From the NCBI GenBank assembly GCA_903813345.2, contig CAIIXF020000002.1, positions 14,692,757-14,756,756 on the forward strand: DNA of 64,000 bases, given 5' to 3'. Source of the DNA: Owenia fusiformis (lineage: Eukaryota > Annelida > Polychaeta > Sabellida > Oweniidae). The position numbers were made by a program, and so were the translations under genes. Below, piece after piece: positions 54,402-64,000 of the stretch. The notes under the pieces are model-generated. The model worked only from the letters and a program-made list of their open reading frames with translations, made no database searches and was not told the DNA's origin. How positions within the stretch are numbered: the first letter of the stretch is position 1; the number at the start of each line of letters is the position of its first letter.

Positions 54402-55334
54402 ATATTTATCCCACGATTAATGTGTTATCTGTACAATAACGGCTATTGATATTTCTGATATTATTGAAATCCGTGTGATATTTTCCAGAAAATCGTTTAT
54501 CAAACTCATATGCGTGTGATTTCGTTTATCTCACGCATATCCATGTGATATCACATTTGCATTTCGCGCCACAATATTGTTGGAAATTAGGTCAGATAAT
54601 TTATTCTCTTTTGAGAAAATAGGTCCGTTAATTTATTCTTTTTAAGTTTCATTGGTGTATTGAATTACGATTGTGTATATAATTTGATTAGAACGCTGCT
54701 AACTAACGATTAAAAATTGTATTTATGACGAACTATATCATGTACAGAAAGTAGTGCATAATTTGTTCAATTGGTATTCTAATTTCTAGTTTATATTGTC
54801 TGCCAATGTCCTTGAAATTGGATCAGAGCATCACAAGGTGATTGTAATCATGGGATAAACCCAATATCACATAATTTCTCGTGATATCATTTTATCGCCT
54901 CGTAGATATCAAATATCAACACTCATTCGCTTCGCTCACTCGTGTTGATATTTGATATCAACTCGGCGATAAAAATGATATCACTCAAAATGATGTGATA
55001 TTCTGTATTTACAGAATAAAGACAATAAGTCTACAAGAGGAAGTTGTTGTTGATGAAATATTCTTTTTTTATATGACCCCTTCTTATGTCTTCAACCTGG
55101 CATTTGATTCAGTTGTATGTAGACAAATGAATTGGAATAATTCAATCCAGATTGAAGGATCAAGTTAACAATACATGTGTGCCATTTGTATATGGAAAGG
55201 CCGAACTTTGTCTATATGACTACAAGTACTACTGTATATATAATATGGTGGGTTTCATGTAATGTGAATCCCCAGCATTTATTCTCTTCAAGAAAGTAGT
55301 TTGACAGAGAGGTTTTGGGGTATTATGCACATTA
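54402..55334. repeat. Region with a GATATCA-rich fold-back (54883-54983)
   Basis: 54883-54983 is a hairpin with arms GATATCATTTTATCGCC and GGCGATAAAAATGATATC, plus ATATCAAATATCAACAC and its reverse around CATTCGCTTCGCTCACTCG. GATATCA/TGATATT words continue from 54440. Nothing else recognised up to the AAGCG element. Confidence 0.7.
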
Positions 55335-56532
55335 AGCTACGTTCACACCAACGGGAATGCCACGCTTTAAATCGGCGAGCAAAGTGGCACCAAAGCATGG
55401 CGCTTTAAAGGGACTTGTAAAGCGGCACCAAAGCGTAACAAAGCTTAATTAAAGCGTCGGGGTCGTAATGGGTCGTAGAAAAGCTCGAAGTAAAGCGGGA
55501 TGTTCGGCAAGAGCGCTAAACATTTTTTAACTGTTTAAAAATTTTGGGCGCCCCGATACGAATTGATTAAAGCGACGAGAGCGTATCAAAGCTTAACAAA
55601 CCGTAACAAAGCTCAGCAAAGCTTGACCCAAAGCGTAGGAAAGCTTAACAGAGCTTGGTTCAAAGCGGGGACCCCAGTCTCTTCACGGTCTGTTACCACT
55701 TGACACGCTCGTTTAGATGTCTCAAGCTTTGCTACGATCTGGCATGAAGATCGGACACGAGGTCAGACGCTTTCATCAATATCTGACACTCTTTGTTACG
55801 CTGGACTCTCAAGCTTTTTAACGAATTGAGACACTTTAATCAAGGATTGAAACGCTTTGTTACGCTTGACAAGCTTCCCCACGCTTTCTCACGCTCTTTC
55901 ACGCCGTGCGACAAACATCATGTCTTCTTCAGATAGGTCATGATCTGGTCCATCTGTAAATTCTGGATCTTGTTGTTTTACTATCGTCTTCTCGAGTCAC
56001 AGATACAAAGTTTTATGGATCTACTGCATCTTTACAGCCATTTGATCAAAAGCGTCATGATAAAGGCGATCTCGAAAATGCACAACAGAGCTTGGCAATC
56101 GTATGAGAGCCTGATTAAAGCGTCATAATCGCATCAAAGCGTAATAATGCTTACCAAAGCTTATGAAAGCGTGATTTTAAGCGTAACAAAGCCTGGTCGA
56201 AGCGGGATCATAGCGTGAGGAACCGTAACAAGTCGGAAAATCAGAGCGTATCAGAGCTTTTCAGAGCGTAACATTACTTAGGATCGTGATATTTTTGGAA
56301 AAGTAAACATAGATGAAAGCGCTTTGCTCGCCGATTTAAAGCGTGGCATTCGCCGTTGGTGTGAAAGTAGCTTTAAAAATGTTTGGCGCTCTTGCCGAAT
56401 ATCCCGCTTTACACCGAGCTTTTCTACGACCTATTACGCCCCCGACGCTTAAACCAAGCTTTGTTACGCTTTGGTGCCGCTTTACAAGCAAGTTTAAAGC
56501 GCCATCAAAGCGCCGTTGGTGTGAACGTAGCT
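55335..56532. mobile_element. 1.2-kb AAGCG-word element, copy 2
   Basis: The ends AGCTACGTTCACACCAACG are mirrored at 56532, with TTA on both sides (55332-55334 and 56533-56535). Orientation is inverted relative to copy 1. The central frame is present but altered. Long open frames on both strands at 56336-56655 are made of repeat words (LRSHQRR, FGALAEYP) and occur in antiparallel pairs; they are not genes. Confidence 0.82.
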
Positions 56533-56536
56533 TTAA

Positions 56537-57757
56537 CGGTACGTTCACACCAACGGCGAATGCCACGCTTTAAATCGGCGAGCAAAGCGGCACCAAAGCA
56601 TGGCGCTTTAAAGGGACTTGTAAAGCGGCACCAAAGCGTAACAAAGCTGGATTAAAACGTCGGGGTCGTAGTAGGTCGTAGAAAAGCTCGAAGTAAAGCG
56701 GGATGTTCGGCAAGAGCGCCAAACATTTTTAAACTGTTTAAAAATTTTGGGCGCTCCGTTACGAATTGGTTAAAGCGCCGAGAGCGTATCAAAGCTTAAC
56801 ACACCGTAACAAAGCTCAGCAAAGCTTGACCCAAAGCGTAGGAAAGCTTTACAGAGCTTGGTTCAAAGCGGGGACCCCAGTATCTTCACTGTCTGTTACC
56901 ACTTGACACGCTTCGTTTAGATGTCTCAAGCTTTGCTAAGATCTGGCATGAAGATCTGACACGAGGTCAGACGCTTTCATCAATATCTGACACTCTTTGT
57001 TACGCTTTCATGAAGGACTCTCAAGCTTTTAAAGGAATTGAGACGCTTTAATCAAGGATAAAAACGCTTTGTTAAGCTTTGTTACGCTTGACAAGCTTCC
57101 TCACGCTTTCTCACGCTCTTTCACGCGGTGCGACAGACATCATGTCTTCTTCAGAAAGGTCATGATCTGATCCATCTGGAAATTCTGGATCTTAGCTTGT
57201 TGTTCTGCCATCGTCTTCTCGAGTCACAGATGCAATGGTTTTATGGATCTACTGCATCTTTATACAGCCATTTGATCAAAAGCGTCATGATAAAGGCGAT
57301 CTCGAAAATGCACAACAGAGCTTGGCAATCGTATCAGAGCCTGATTAAAGCGTCATAATTGCATCAAAGCGTAATAATGCTTACCAAAGCTTATCAAAGC
57401 GTGATTTTAAGCGTAACAAAGCCTGGTCGGAGCGGGATCATAGCGTGAAGAACCGTAACAAGTCGGGAAATCAGAGCGTATCAGAGCGTAACATTACTTA
57501 GGAGATCGTGATATTTTTGGAAAAGTAAACATAGATGAAAGCGCTTTGCTCGCCGATTTAAAGCGTGGCATTCGCCGTTGGTGTGAAAGTAGCTTTAAAA
57601 ATGTTTGGCGCTCTTGCCGAATATCCCGCTTTACTCCGAGCTTTTCTACGACCTATTAGTACGACCCCGACGCTTTAATCAAGCTTTGTTACGCTTTGGT
57701 GTCGCTTTACAAGCCGCTTTAAAGCGCCATCAAAGCGCCGTTGGTGTGAACGTAGCT
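56537..57757. mobile_element. 1.2-kb AAGCG-word element, copy 3, head-to-tail with copy 2
   Basis: It begins at GGTACGTTCACACCAACGGC, three to four bases after copy 2 ends, and closes at CGTAGCT followed by TTA (57758-57760). It is highly similar to copy 2. The first few bases of its left end differ from the consensus (ACGGT instead of AGCT). The tandem arrangement, also hinted at before copy 1, suggests that insertion occurs at or beside an existing copy. Confidence 0.82.
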
Positions 57758-57760
57758 TTA

Positions 57761-59065
57761 GGAAAAATAGTGCACAGTTAAATTTATCAGTTCAGCGACG
57801 CTGTCCTTTATATTGCGTGGAATATTAATTTGTTGCACTCAACATGTTCATATTAAGGTGAGAGGCGTTTTACACAAAAAGCAAAACATTAATAACATTA
57901 CACAGTAAAAATAATGATAACGTTGATAATAATAATAATTGATATATTGAACAGTATAAAAGGTAATAAAAGTGAAAAACCGTTTAACTGGGTAAACCTA
58001 GATACATTAACCTGTCTGCCTATGTTACCATTATAAATACAACCATGATAATCAGAGTAATTAAACATAATGCGGGGTGAATTTATGGCAGTTTTTGAAT
58101 GGTTAATGGCACCATAAAACACAAAGATAAATGTAAATGTCGATATGCAGTTTTATGCCAATAACAATGGCATAACATGAATAAGGACGTCGTCGATAAA
58201 TATACAAGTTTGTATATAGACAGTTCAATCATGTCAATTATTTGTATAAATGCAAAAATGATTTCCAGAATTCATAACAACGTTTGTTCGTATTGTTTAT
58301 GTTTATGTTACACTATAAAATTCGTTTACCCGGAGCCACCAGGAAAGTGTCAAAAAGCCATACTTGAGAGAAAAATGAACAGGTCCCGAAATTGTTATTT
58401 AAAGACAACATAACGGCCCTGTTTCAAAATAACTCTGTCTCTACTATCTGACATTATATTGAAATTATATAGTTTCTAAATAGCTGAATAACGCTGGCAT
58501 AATAGATGTCATCCTTGTTTGTCTTTGATTTTCATGGGCCAATGCTCCATTCACGTCAATGCTTAAAAATTTCAATAGTCACTTAATTTCATGATTTATC
58601 AAAAAGTGTTGGTTAAATCTGTCTTAAACTCGAATGACATACTATTGCATGACCCTGTCAATGTACATATTGCGATTAAACGTGAAAATGTTGGACTATT
58701 GACTAGGTATCCTCAATCTGATAAAAATAATAGGGAGACCTACTGTAAGGCCATTTTTAGAAAATACATATAAGCCAAGGTTTTAATGAATTTTAGCACT
58801 GTACAAATGGAGTTTTTTTTAAAATGTCATGGAAAATTATTTTAATGACATAAGTGTGTAAATCAAAGCTATTATTGGTTAAAACTTGTCACTGGACTCA
58901 AATATGCTATCGAAAAATAAAGAAAAGTAAGTCATTAGAGGTAAAAAGTGCAAATCTATTTAAATCTCATGAAAAACGAGATTTAGCGAGATTTCAAAGC
59001 GATTTAGAAACTCCTCTATTGAGTTCTAACACGAGTATGATCCAAAGACCCGCTATGATTCCACG
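57761..59065. repeat. Stretch with dispersed repeats, including a KNNRETYCKAIFR-encoding segment
   Basis: 58685-58765 matches 63463-63545 (ATAATAGGGAGACCTACTGT, AAGGCCATTTTTAGAAA); both encode NNRETYCKAIFR on plus. 58889-59025 matches 42327-42463. 57900-58130 is an AT-rich, hydrophobic-coding minus frame with no motif. No gene is claimed. Confidence 0.55.
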
Positions 59066-59402
59066 GTGTCCAACCCAAACGCTCTTACATGCACGACGGA
59101 GCGTTTCACTTACGCGGAAACGCTCCGGAGCAAAATAAAATGGCGCTAATGAAGATTCCGCTATGACTCTTAAGTATTGTTTCTCTCGTTTCTCTTACAT
59201 ATCATATGTTATGGTGAAATATTATGTACCATTCGATGAACAATACCGTGAGCAAAGATCTTATTTTATTCAACTTCTGGTGGTAAACTGTCATTTGCTT
59301 GATCAAAGCTCCGTAGTGTAGATCGAACAAATCTGAAGATGACGAATTGACCACAAATTACGAATTAAACTAGTATTTCTATGAAAACGTTTATCTTTCT
59401 GT
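59066..59402. repeat. Repeat R1, copy 2, first half
   Basis: It matches 6938-7262 in reverse (GGAGCGTTTCCGCG, AAAATGGCG, TAAGTATTGTTTC.CTCGTTT, GAACAATACC.TGAGCAAAGA, GTGGTAAACTG). It ends where a 3.07-kb inverted-repeat element enters; the other half resumes at 62474. Confidence 0.78.
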
Positions 59403-59406
59403 TAAC

Positions 59407-62400
59407 ACTGTGGCTAGTCGATCTATGTGGATGCAGTCATTTATATGTAATGTATCGTGGGTACTCGCGTACATTATAGGGAATGGGATCATTGCAAAAA
59501 TATGACAGCAAATCGAGGTAAGTGATCTCAGAGTTTCTACTTAACATTGTGACTTGAAATCTTGCACACATATTCAATATACATAGTATGACAATGTGTG
59601 AAAGTTTCAGCTACCATATTCCTGTTATAGGGAAGATATTTGAAAAACATTTCGTAAACGTCAACATATATGTATAAAATGGATGCACCTATGTATCATT
59701 TGGATTCAGAACGGTAACAAATGGATGCTTTAATAAATTATACTTTTATCATGATGATTTATTTACTGATGGACAACTGGCCAGATTTTCTTTGTATCCA
59801 TTGTTTGGATAAACATTCCTCATTCAGTAAAGTAATTAGCCACCCCATTACAAGTAGTCTAAAGGCACCCTCATGAAAAATTGAAAATACTATATATAAA
59901 CCCATCAACTGGAAAATGCCATTACAGATGAAATAAAGGACCCACGGTCCTGTGCTCACACAGTGTAGAACCTACAGAGGAAGGAATGTATATCCTGATT
60001 TACAAACAAAAGTATAGGTAAATATGAGATCAATGAAAGATGAGTCCTTTGTTGTTGGTTCAGATATGATTTGTTGTAGTCAAAAGAAAAACTATGAATT
60101 TGACCTAGATTTTGACCTAGGCCTTTTAGTGTTCAAATTTTGAAGGAAAGTAGATTTTGAGAGACGGCTTCTATTGTAGATTCTTATGAAGTTGGCTGCA
60201 TCCAAGCTGTATCTAGTGTTGTGTTGTTACAATTGATAATTTTCTCAAGCCCCATTGACTTAACATGGGATACCAAAATAGCGATTTTTGAGATTTCAAA
60301 ATGCCATAACTTCCGAACCGGAAGTCGGATCAAAATCTGGTTTGCAGATTCGGATTCCTTGGACAATTTTACACATATTTCATAACTTATACATTGAATT
60401 CTAAGAACTTTTTATTGTGACCTACTTTTCGGATGCCATATCTCAAAAACGGTAAGAGTGATCAAAAACAACTTGCCTGTAGGGATTAGCTTTTTTCCAA
60501 GGAACATGATTAAAAAAACGGAGCAAAAATATTCAAGGACGACTGAGAAAATTGAAAAAATTGACAAAGTACTGGATTTGACCTAGTTCTTGACCTTTGA
60601 CCTGGTTTAAACCTGATTACACCCAGATCTGGACTTGGACCTGAACTGGACCTTGACTTGGACCTGGACCTGGAAATGGACTGGACTGGTATTTTTTCAA
60701 TCTTTTCTTCACTTCTCTTGACTTTCTATAAGGCTATCATCAGATCGATTTTTCTCGAAATTTAAAAATCAGCAATTTCTCGGAAACCGGGCGAACTTGG
60801 GAAATGGCGATGATAGGTCAAATAGACATTATGGATATGCACAAAATGAATGTGGAAATGACTCAATCCGAATAGCAGTTTTAATTTGTGCAACCAATGT
60901 TGACAGACGGACGGACCAACGGACGGACGGACGGACCAACGGACGGACGCCTGGTCTCACTGTGTGAGCCAAAAACTATGGTTTTATCGCTGATACTGTT
61001 AATTTGAAAAACGGGTCCATAACATGTAATGATGACAATGAAAATGTTGCAATTAGGTACGCTAATGAAGTGAATTCAGAGCAAAAGACCCATCGACCCA
61101 CTGGAATACCCACAAATCAAGTTTCATAGCCTTGCCAAAGTCGGTCTATTTTACTTATCTTGATTTATATTATGACTGCCTTGTACCCAAGAGAAAGCCA
61201 TGTGCTTTACCGACCCAATGTTTTTGTTGGTAAAATTTGACAAATCAACGACGGCCCTACATTGCCTGACTAGGTATTCGTGCATTCCCATCGCGAATTC
61301 AGTTTTGGTTTTGAATTGCATGATTTCATTTAGACGAGTATTAATGACTTCTTACATTCCAATGTACATTTAATAACATAATATATTGTAACTCTCAAGA
61401 AACACTCGATCAGATCATTGAATTTCAAGTCTTAGACGGGTAGTTTGCTTTTTTTATGCAGGTCAACCTGATAAAGTTTTGATTGGTCAATCAGCCTGAA
61501 GTCACACGTTGTGTCCATGTCCATATTGTCAATCAATATGGTTTTGCGATACCCTTAGGTAGCCTAGGTATTATGGGAATCTCGGAACCGCTGAATAAGT
61601 TAGCATAATATCAGCGCTGATACATTGGATTGTACAATTACAAGGTGGTAATAATTCAAGATCAGATAAGTAAATAAATACCGACTTGGGCAAGGCTACC
61701 AGTTTCAGAGCCATTAACATTCCTTGAAGGTGACAATGAGCAGCCAACAGATGGACCATCCGTAAATCTTGATGATTTCGTCAGCTCAGCTGAACGAGCC
61801 TCCAGATTCCTTGAAACAAATGACCATTATTCAAGAATAGTATTATCTATTTACAATTTTTTGAAATCGTGGTAAGTGGAATTTTTCCAATTACCAATAT
61901 AGCATTATTATTGTTTTCGGACACTGTGGATTAAAATATTAAAAATACACACATTCAAAATGATTCAATTGAAACCTAGCCAGTCTGTTCAATGAATCCA
62001 ATCAGAACGTCTACTAATCCACATGATACATCATAATTAAATTGCTTTTTTAAAGCTGATATTTCATACCATAACTCCAAAAATATTATAGAACGCATTG
62101 TATTTGTATTTTACTTCACACAGACATATTTGTGTATGTGAAATAATTATATTAATTGAATTTTTTATTCCCCATTACAAGGTAAACCTATGGCAAATTA
62201 TACATACCTTCTCACAGCTATGAGCGAGATGATAAAACTGGTCGAGTGAACTCGTTTGAGTTATCTATTCTCCGTAAAAATATCAGAGAATGTGTGTTTA
62301 TAGCGTAGCTTTGGTTTTGTAAATCAATGAAGTATGATATACACGGATGAGTAAATATAGATTATTTAAACAGAAGTGCAAAATTCTTCCATTGAAAAGT

Positions 62401-62471
62401 ACAGAGGCGGGTACTCACGAAACATTACATGTGCCTGACTGCATCCACATAGATCGACTAGCCACAGTGGT
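59407..62471. mobile_element. 3.07-kb inverted-repeat element inserted in R1, GTTAA/TTAA target
   Basis: The left CACTGTGGCTAGTCGATCTA (from 59407) and the right reverse copy (to about 62471) pair over some 34 bases. GTTAA lies on both outer sides (59402-59406, 62472-62476, allowing one base of slack), so the target is TTAA or GTTAA. No transposase was recognised: open frames are 60-66 codons without motifs. Inside is a GGAC minisatellite and a possible nested element. TTAA with a 34-bp repeat could be piggyBac-like, but the CACTG start is atypical. Confidence 0.75.
59954..60970. mobile_element. Possible nested 1-kb element with GCTCACACAGTG ends
   Basis: GCTCACACAGTG at 59954 and CACTGTGTGAGC at 60958-60969 are exact complements. 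Just inside the right end lies a GGACGGACGGACCAAC array (60906-60950). 60600-60690 is rich in GACCTGGACC-type words. Target duplication not seen. Non-coding. Confidence 0.55.
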
Positions 62472-62473
62472 TA

Positions 62474-62995
62474 AAGTAGTAGATCACAAACTCGTATATT
62501 CTCATTTCCTTAAATCCCAGTCCAAATCCATCACTTGTTGTCGAGAAATCGCTTCTTTTCCTCGAAACGCTCAGTCGATTTAGGACACAATTTTAGAAGC
62601 GCTCTTACCATTTTGTTTTGATATCATTTTCAGATTATAAGAGAAGAGTTCCGAATCGAATCTATCTCTCAAAAACGTGTTGTACTTGTTAGGCAAATTG
62701 AAACATCCGAACCTGGTGGTGCTAAACGTGCAACTAGCTGATTTAAGCCTACATTAGATGATATCATGCCTACATGTGTGCTAAATCATAAAACTATTGA
62801 AAAAAACTTATATGTGAATTAATCTTTCTTCTGTTGATGCCAAGGGGTATAATAGATCTTTTCTTTCTCTTCCTGAAAAGGAAAGGCTATCGGAAAGGCT
62901 ACCGGAGCGTTTCCAGTTCACTGTGTTAACCAGATCGATGCGTTTCTTGAATATGAGAATGTCATCATTTTTAAGACTGGATTTTCGGTCATCAA
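62474..62995. repeat. Repeat R1, copy 2, second half
   Basis: It matches about 6375-6930 in reverse (AGTAGTAGATCACAAACT, AAATCCCAGTCCAAATCC, TTAGGACACAATTTTAGAA, AACGTGTTGTACTTGTT, CAGTTCACTGTGTTAACC, GACTGGATTTTCGGTCATCA). Together with 59066-59402 it rebuilds a continuous R1 copy. Confidence 0.78.
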
Positions 62996-64000
62996 ATCAC
63001 TATTACGATAATGTATGATGCGTTGAAGCATTGAAATTTGACTAAAATATACGTTGGTGCTCTATTCTTGGCTCAACTAATCACATGTCTCGATAAAAGG
63101 GGTTTTGACCAGTAGAATGACAAATATGTTTTTGAATTTTGAAAACTATACTGCTTCGTACAGCTCTTCCTAATTGCTTCAAACGTCAACAGCCAGCCAA
63201 GTACAACATAAATATCACACCCATCGAATGGTATACTCGAAATATGTAACTCATACCTCTTATTCCCATTATTGGGGAAATCGTCAGACGGCTCATCATT
63301 CCCGCCAGCCAGTTTGCCTTCTCCGGAGCGTTTCTTTGTTTAATTTCAGTAATGAAACGCTCCGTCGTGCATGTAAGAGCGTTTGGGTTATACACCGTGG
63401 ATTCAACCCCCCCCCATAAACCTAGATTTATTGCTGGTTCTAGACTCTGTCTAAAAAAAGTTTCTGGACTATTGACAAGGTGTCTTCAATCTGTTAAAAA
63501 TAATAGGGAGACCTACTGTAAGGCCATTTTTAGAAATTCTGGGATGAACCATATGTGAATTTTTAAAAATTCCAAGATCTTACATTTTTTTGCCAAAATG
63601 AGTCATTGTGTACAATGGAATTATAATATTTCCCCACTGATTCATAACATTCAAAGTTATTATTTTTTCTCAAGATTTGAATTTTTATAAATATCGGTCG
63701 ACAAACTGTTGAATTACCAAAGATTACACGTTTTACAAAAATGGCGGCAATGTTGTTGTTGTATGCTTCTCTGACATGTTATCATGGCTAAAACTTCCTT
63801 AAATACAAGATGCCTGAGTTTTACTGCGCAAATATACAAGGCATTAACATGCAAAATGTCACCACCACCCGTTACAGACGCCAACCGTCGATTGCCAACC
63901 ACCGATCGCAAACCGCCGTCACAAAAACGGAGACCATAACAATACTGTTTGTCACCAGTATTGGTAGTGGTGACATCAAAACTAAAGTGTCTGAAATATA
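62996..64000. repeat. Right edge: partial R1 end, KNNRETYCKAIFR segment and TGTCACCAC element
   Basis: 63320-63410 repeats the R1 outer end (GGAGCGTTTC, AACGCTCCGTCGTGCATGTA, GCGTTTGGGTT). 63463-63545 is the second copy of the segment at 58685. 63858-63974 has ends TGTCACCACCACC and GGTAGTGGTGACA, a roughly 117-bp inverted-repeat element holding GCCAACCG words, related to 43022-44880. No gene recognised. Confidence 0.65.

Noticed and set aside
56336-56655. Antiparallel 76- and 90-codon ORFs with LRSHQRR and FGALAEYP repeats
   Set aside because: Translations of AAGCG words in copies 2 and 3 and their junction; not shared as a conserved frame.
39307-57757. AAGCG arrays as a CRISPR array or satellite
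   Set aside because: Spacing is irregular, words occur in both orientations, there are no unique spacers of fixed length, and copies have discrete inverted ends with TTA flanks.

Overview
This window looks like animal nuclear DNA, probably from a marine invertebrate; a lophotrochozoan such as a mollusc would fit, but nothing here settles the phylum. It is AT-rich, intron-containing and crowded with inverted-repeat DNA elements and LINE fragments. There is no operon-like gene packing. All statements rest on reading the sequence; no database was searched.

The main content is one large host gene on the minus strand. Twenty exons can be placed between about 42990 and 5183, 19 of them with base-level splice sites and compatible reading phases (the 5' edge of the first is approximate). 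In transcript order they encode a cysteine-rich N-proximal part (42.99-41.27 kb), a TSP1-like domain (40.9 kb), then a repeated cassette: von Willebrand factor D (vWD, four exons), a shortened C8-like exon, a TIL exon and a TSP1-like exon. Cassette 1 spans 38.99-31.1 kb and cassette 2 spans 30.66-7.7 kb. Cassette 3 begins at 5.6 kb and leaves the window after its second vWD exon. Every cassette boundary has phase 1, so whole cassettes can be duplicated without breaking the frame. The linkers before cassettes 2 and 3 carry RKKR, a furin-type site, so the product may be a secreted or extracellular precursor cut into repeated units. The signal-peptide exon, promoter and 3' end were not found.

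The introns hold most of the transposon record. The O-P intron (11.3-23.1 kb) is 11.7 kb long and almost filled by nested inverted-repeat elements. One element (21811-23078) duplicated the 5' splice donor of vWD exon O as its target site. Another (9170-10972) ends 16 bases from a 3' splice site and supplies its T-rich tract. The M-N intron contains an intact SGNH-hydrolase-like ORF (27771-28352).

At the left edge (1-5182) lie a TAGT microsatellite and two LINE-type reverse transcriptase remnants, one of them interrupted by a small inverted-repeat element. The right third (43-64 kb) is accessory DNA. It has a LINE fragment inside a minisatellite, fold-back elements, a BED-finger fragment in a large inverted duplication, a Crypton-like recombinase exon, two tandem copies of a PIF/Harbinger-like element, and a 3 kb inverted-repeat insertion into a repeat whose unoccupied relative lies at 6.4-7.3 kb.

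A recurring feature is elements built almost wholly of one short word in both orientations (AAGCG, GTCGTA, CCGTAA, GTTC, ATGCCATA). Several families have recognisable target duplications (TTA, TTAA, 5 bp), and for four insertions a related empty or simpler site can be read within the window.
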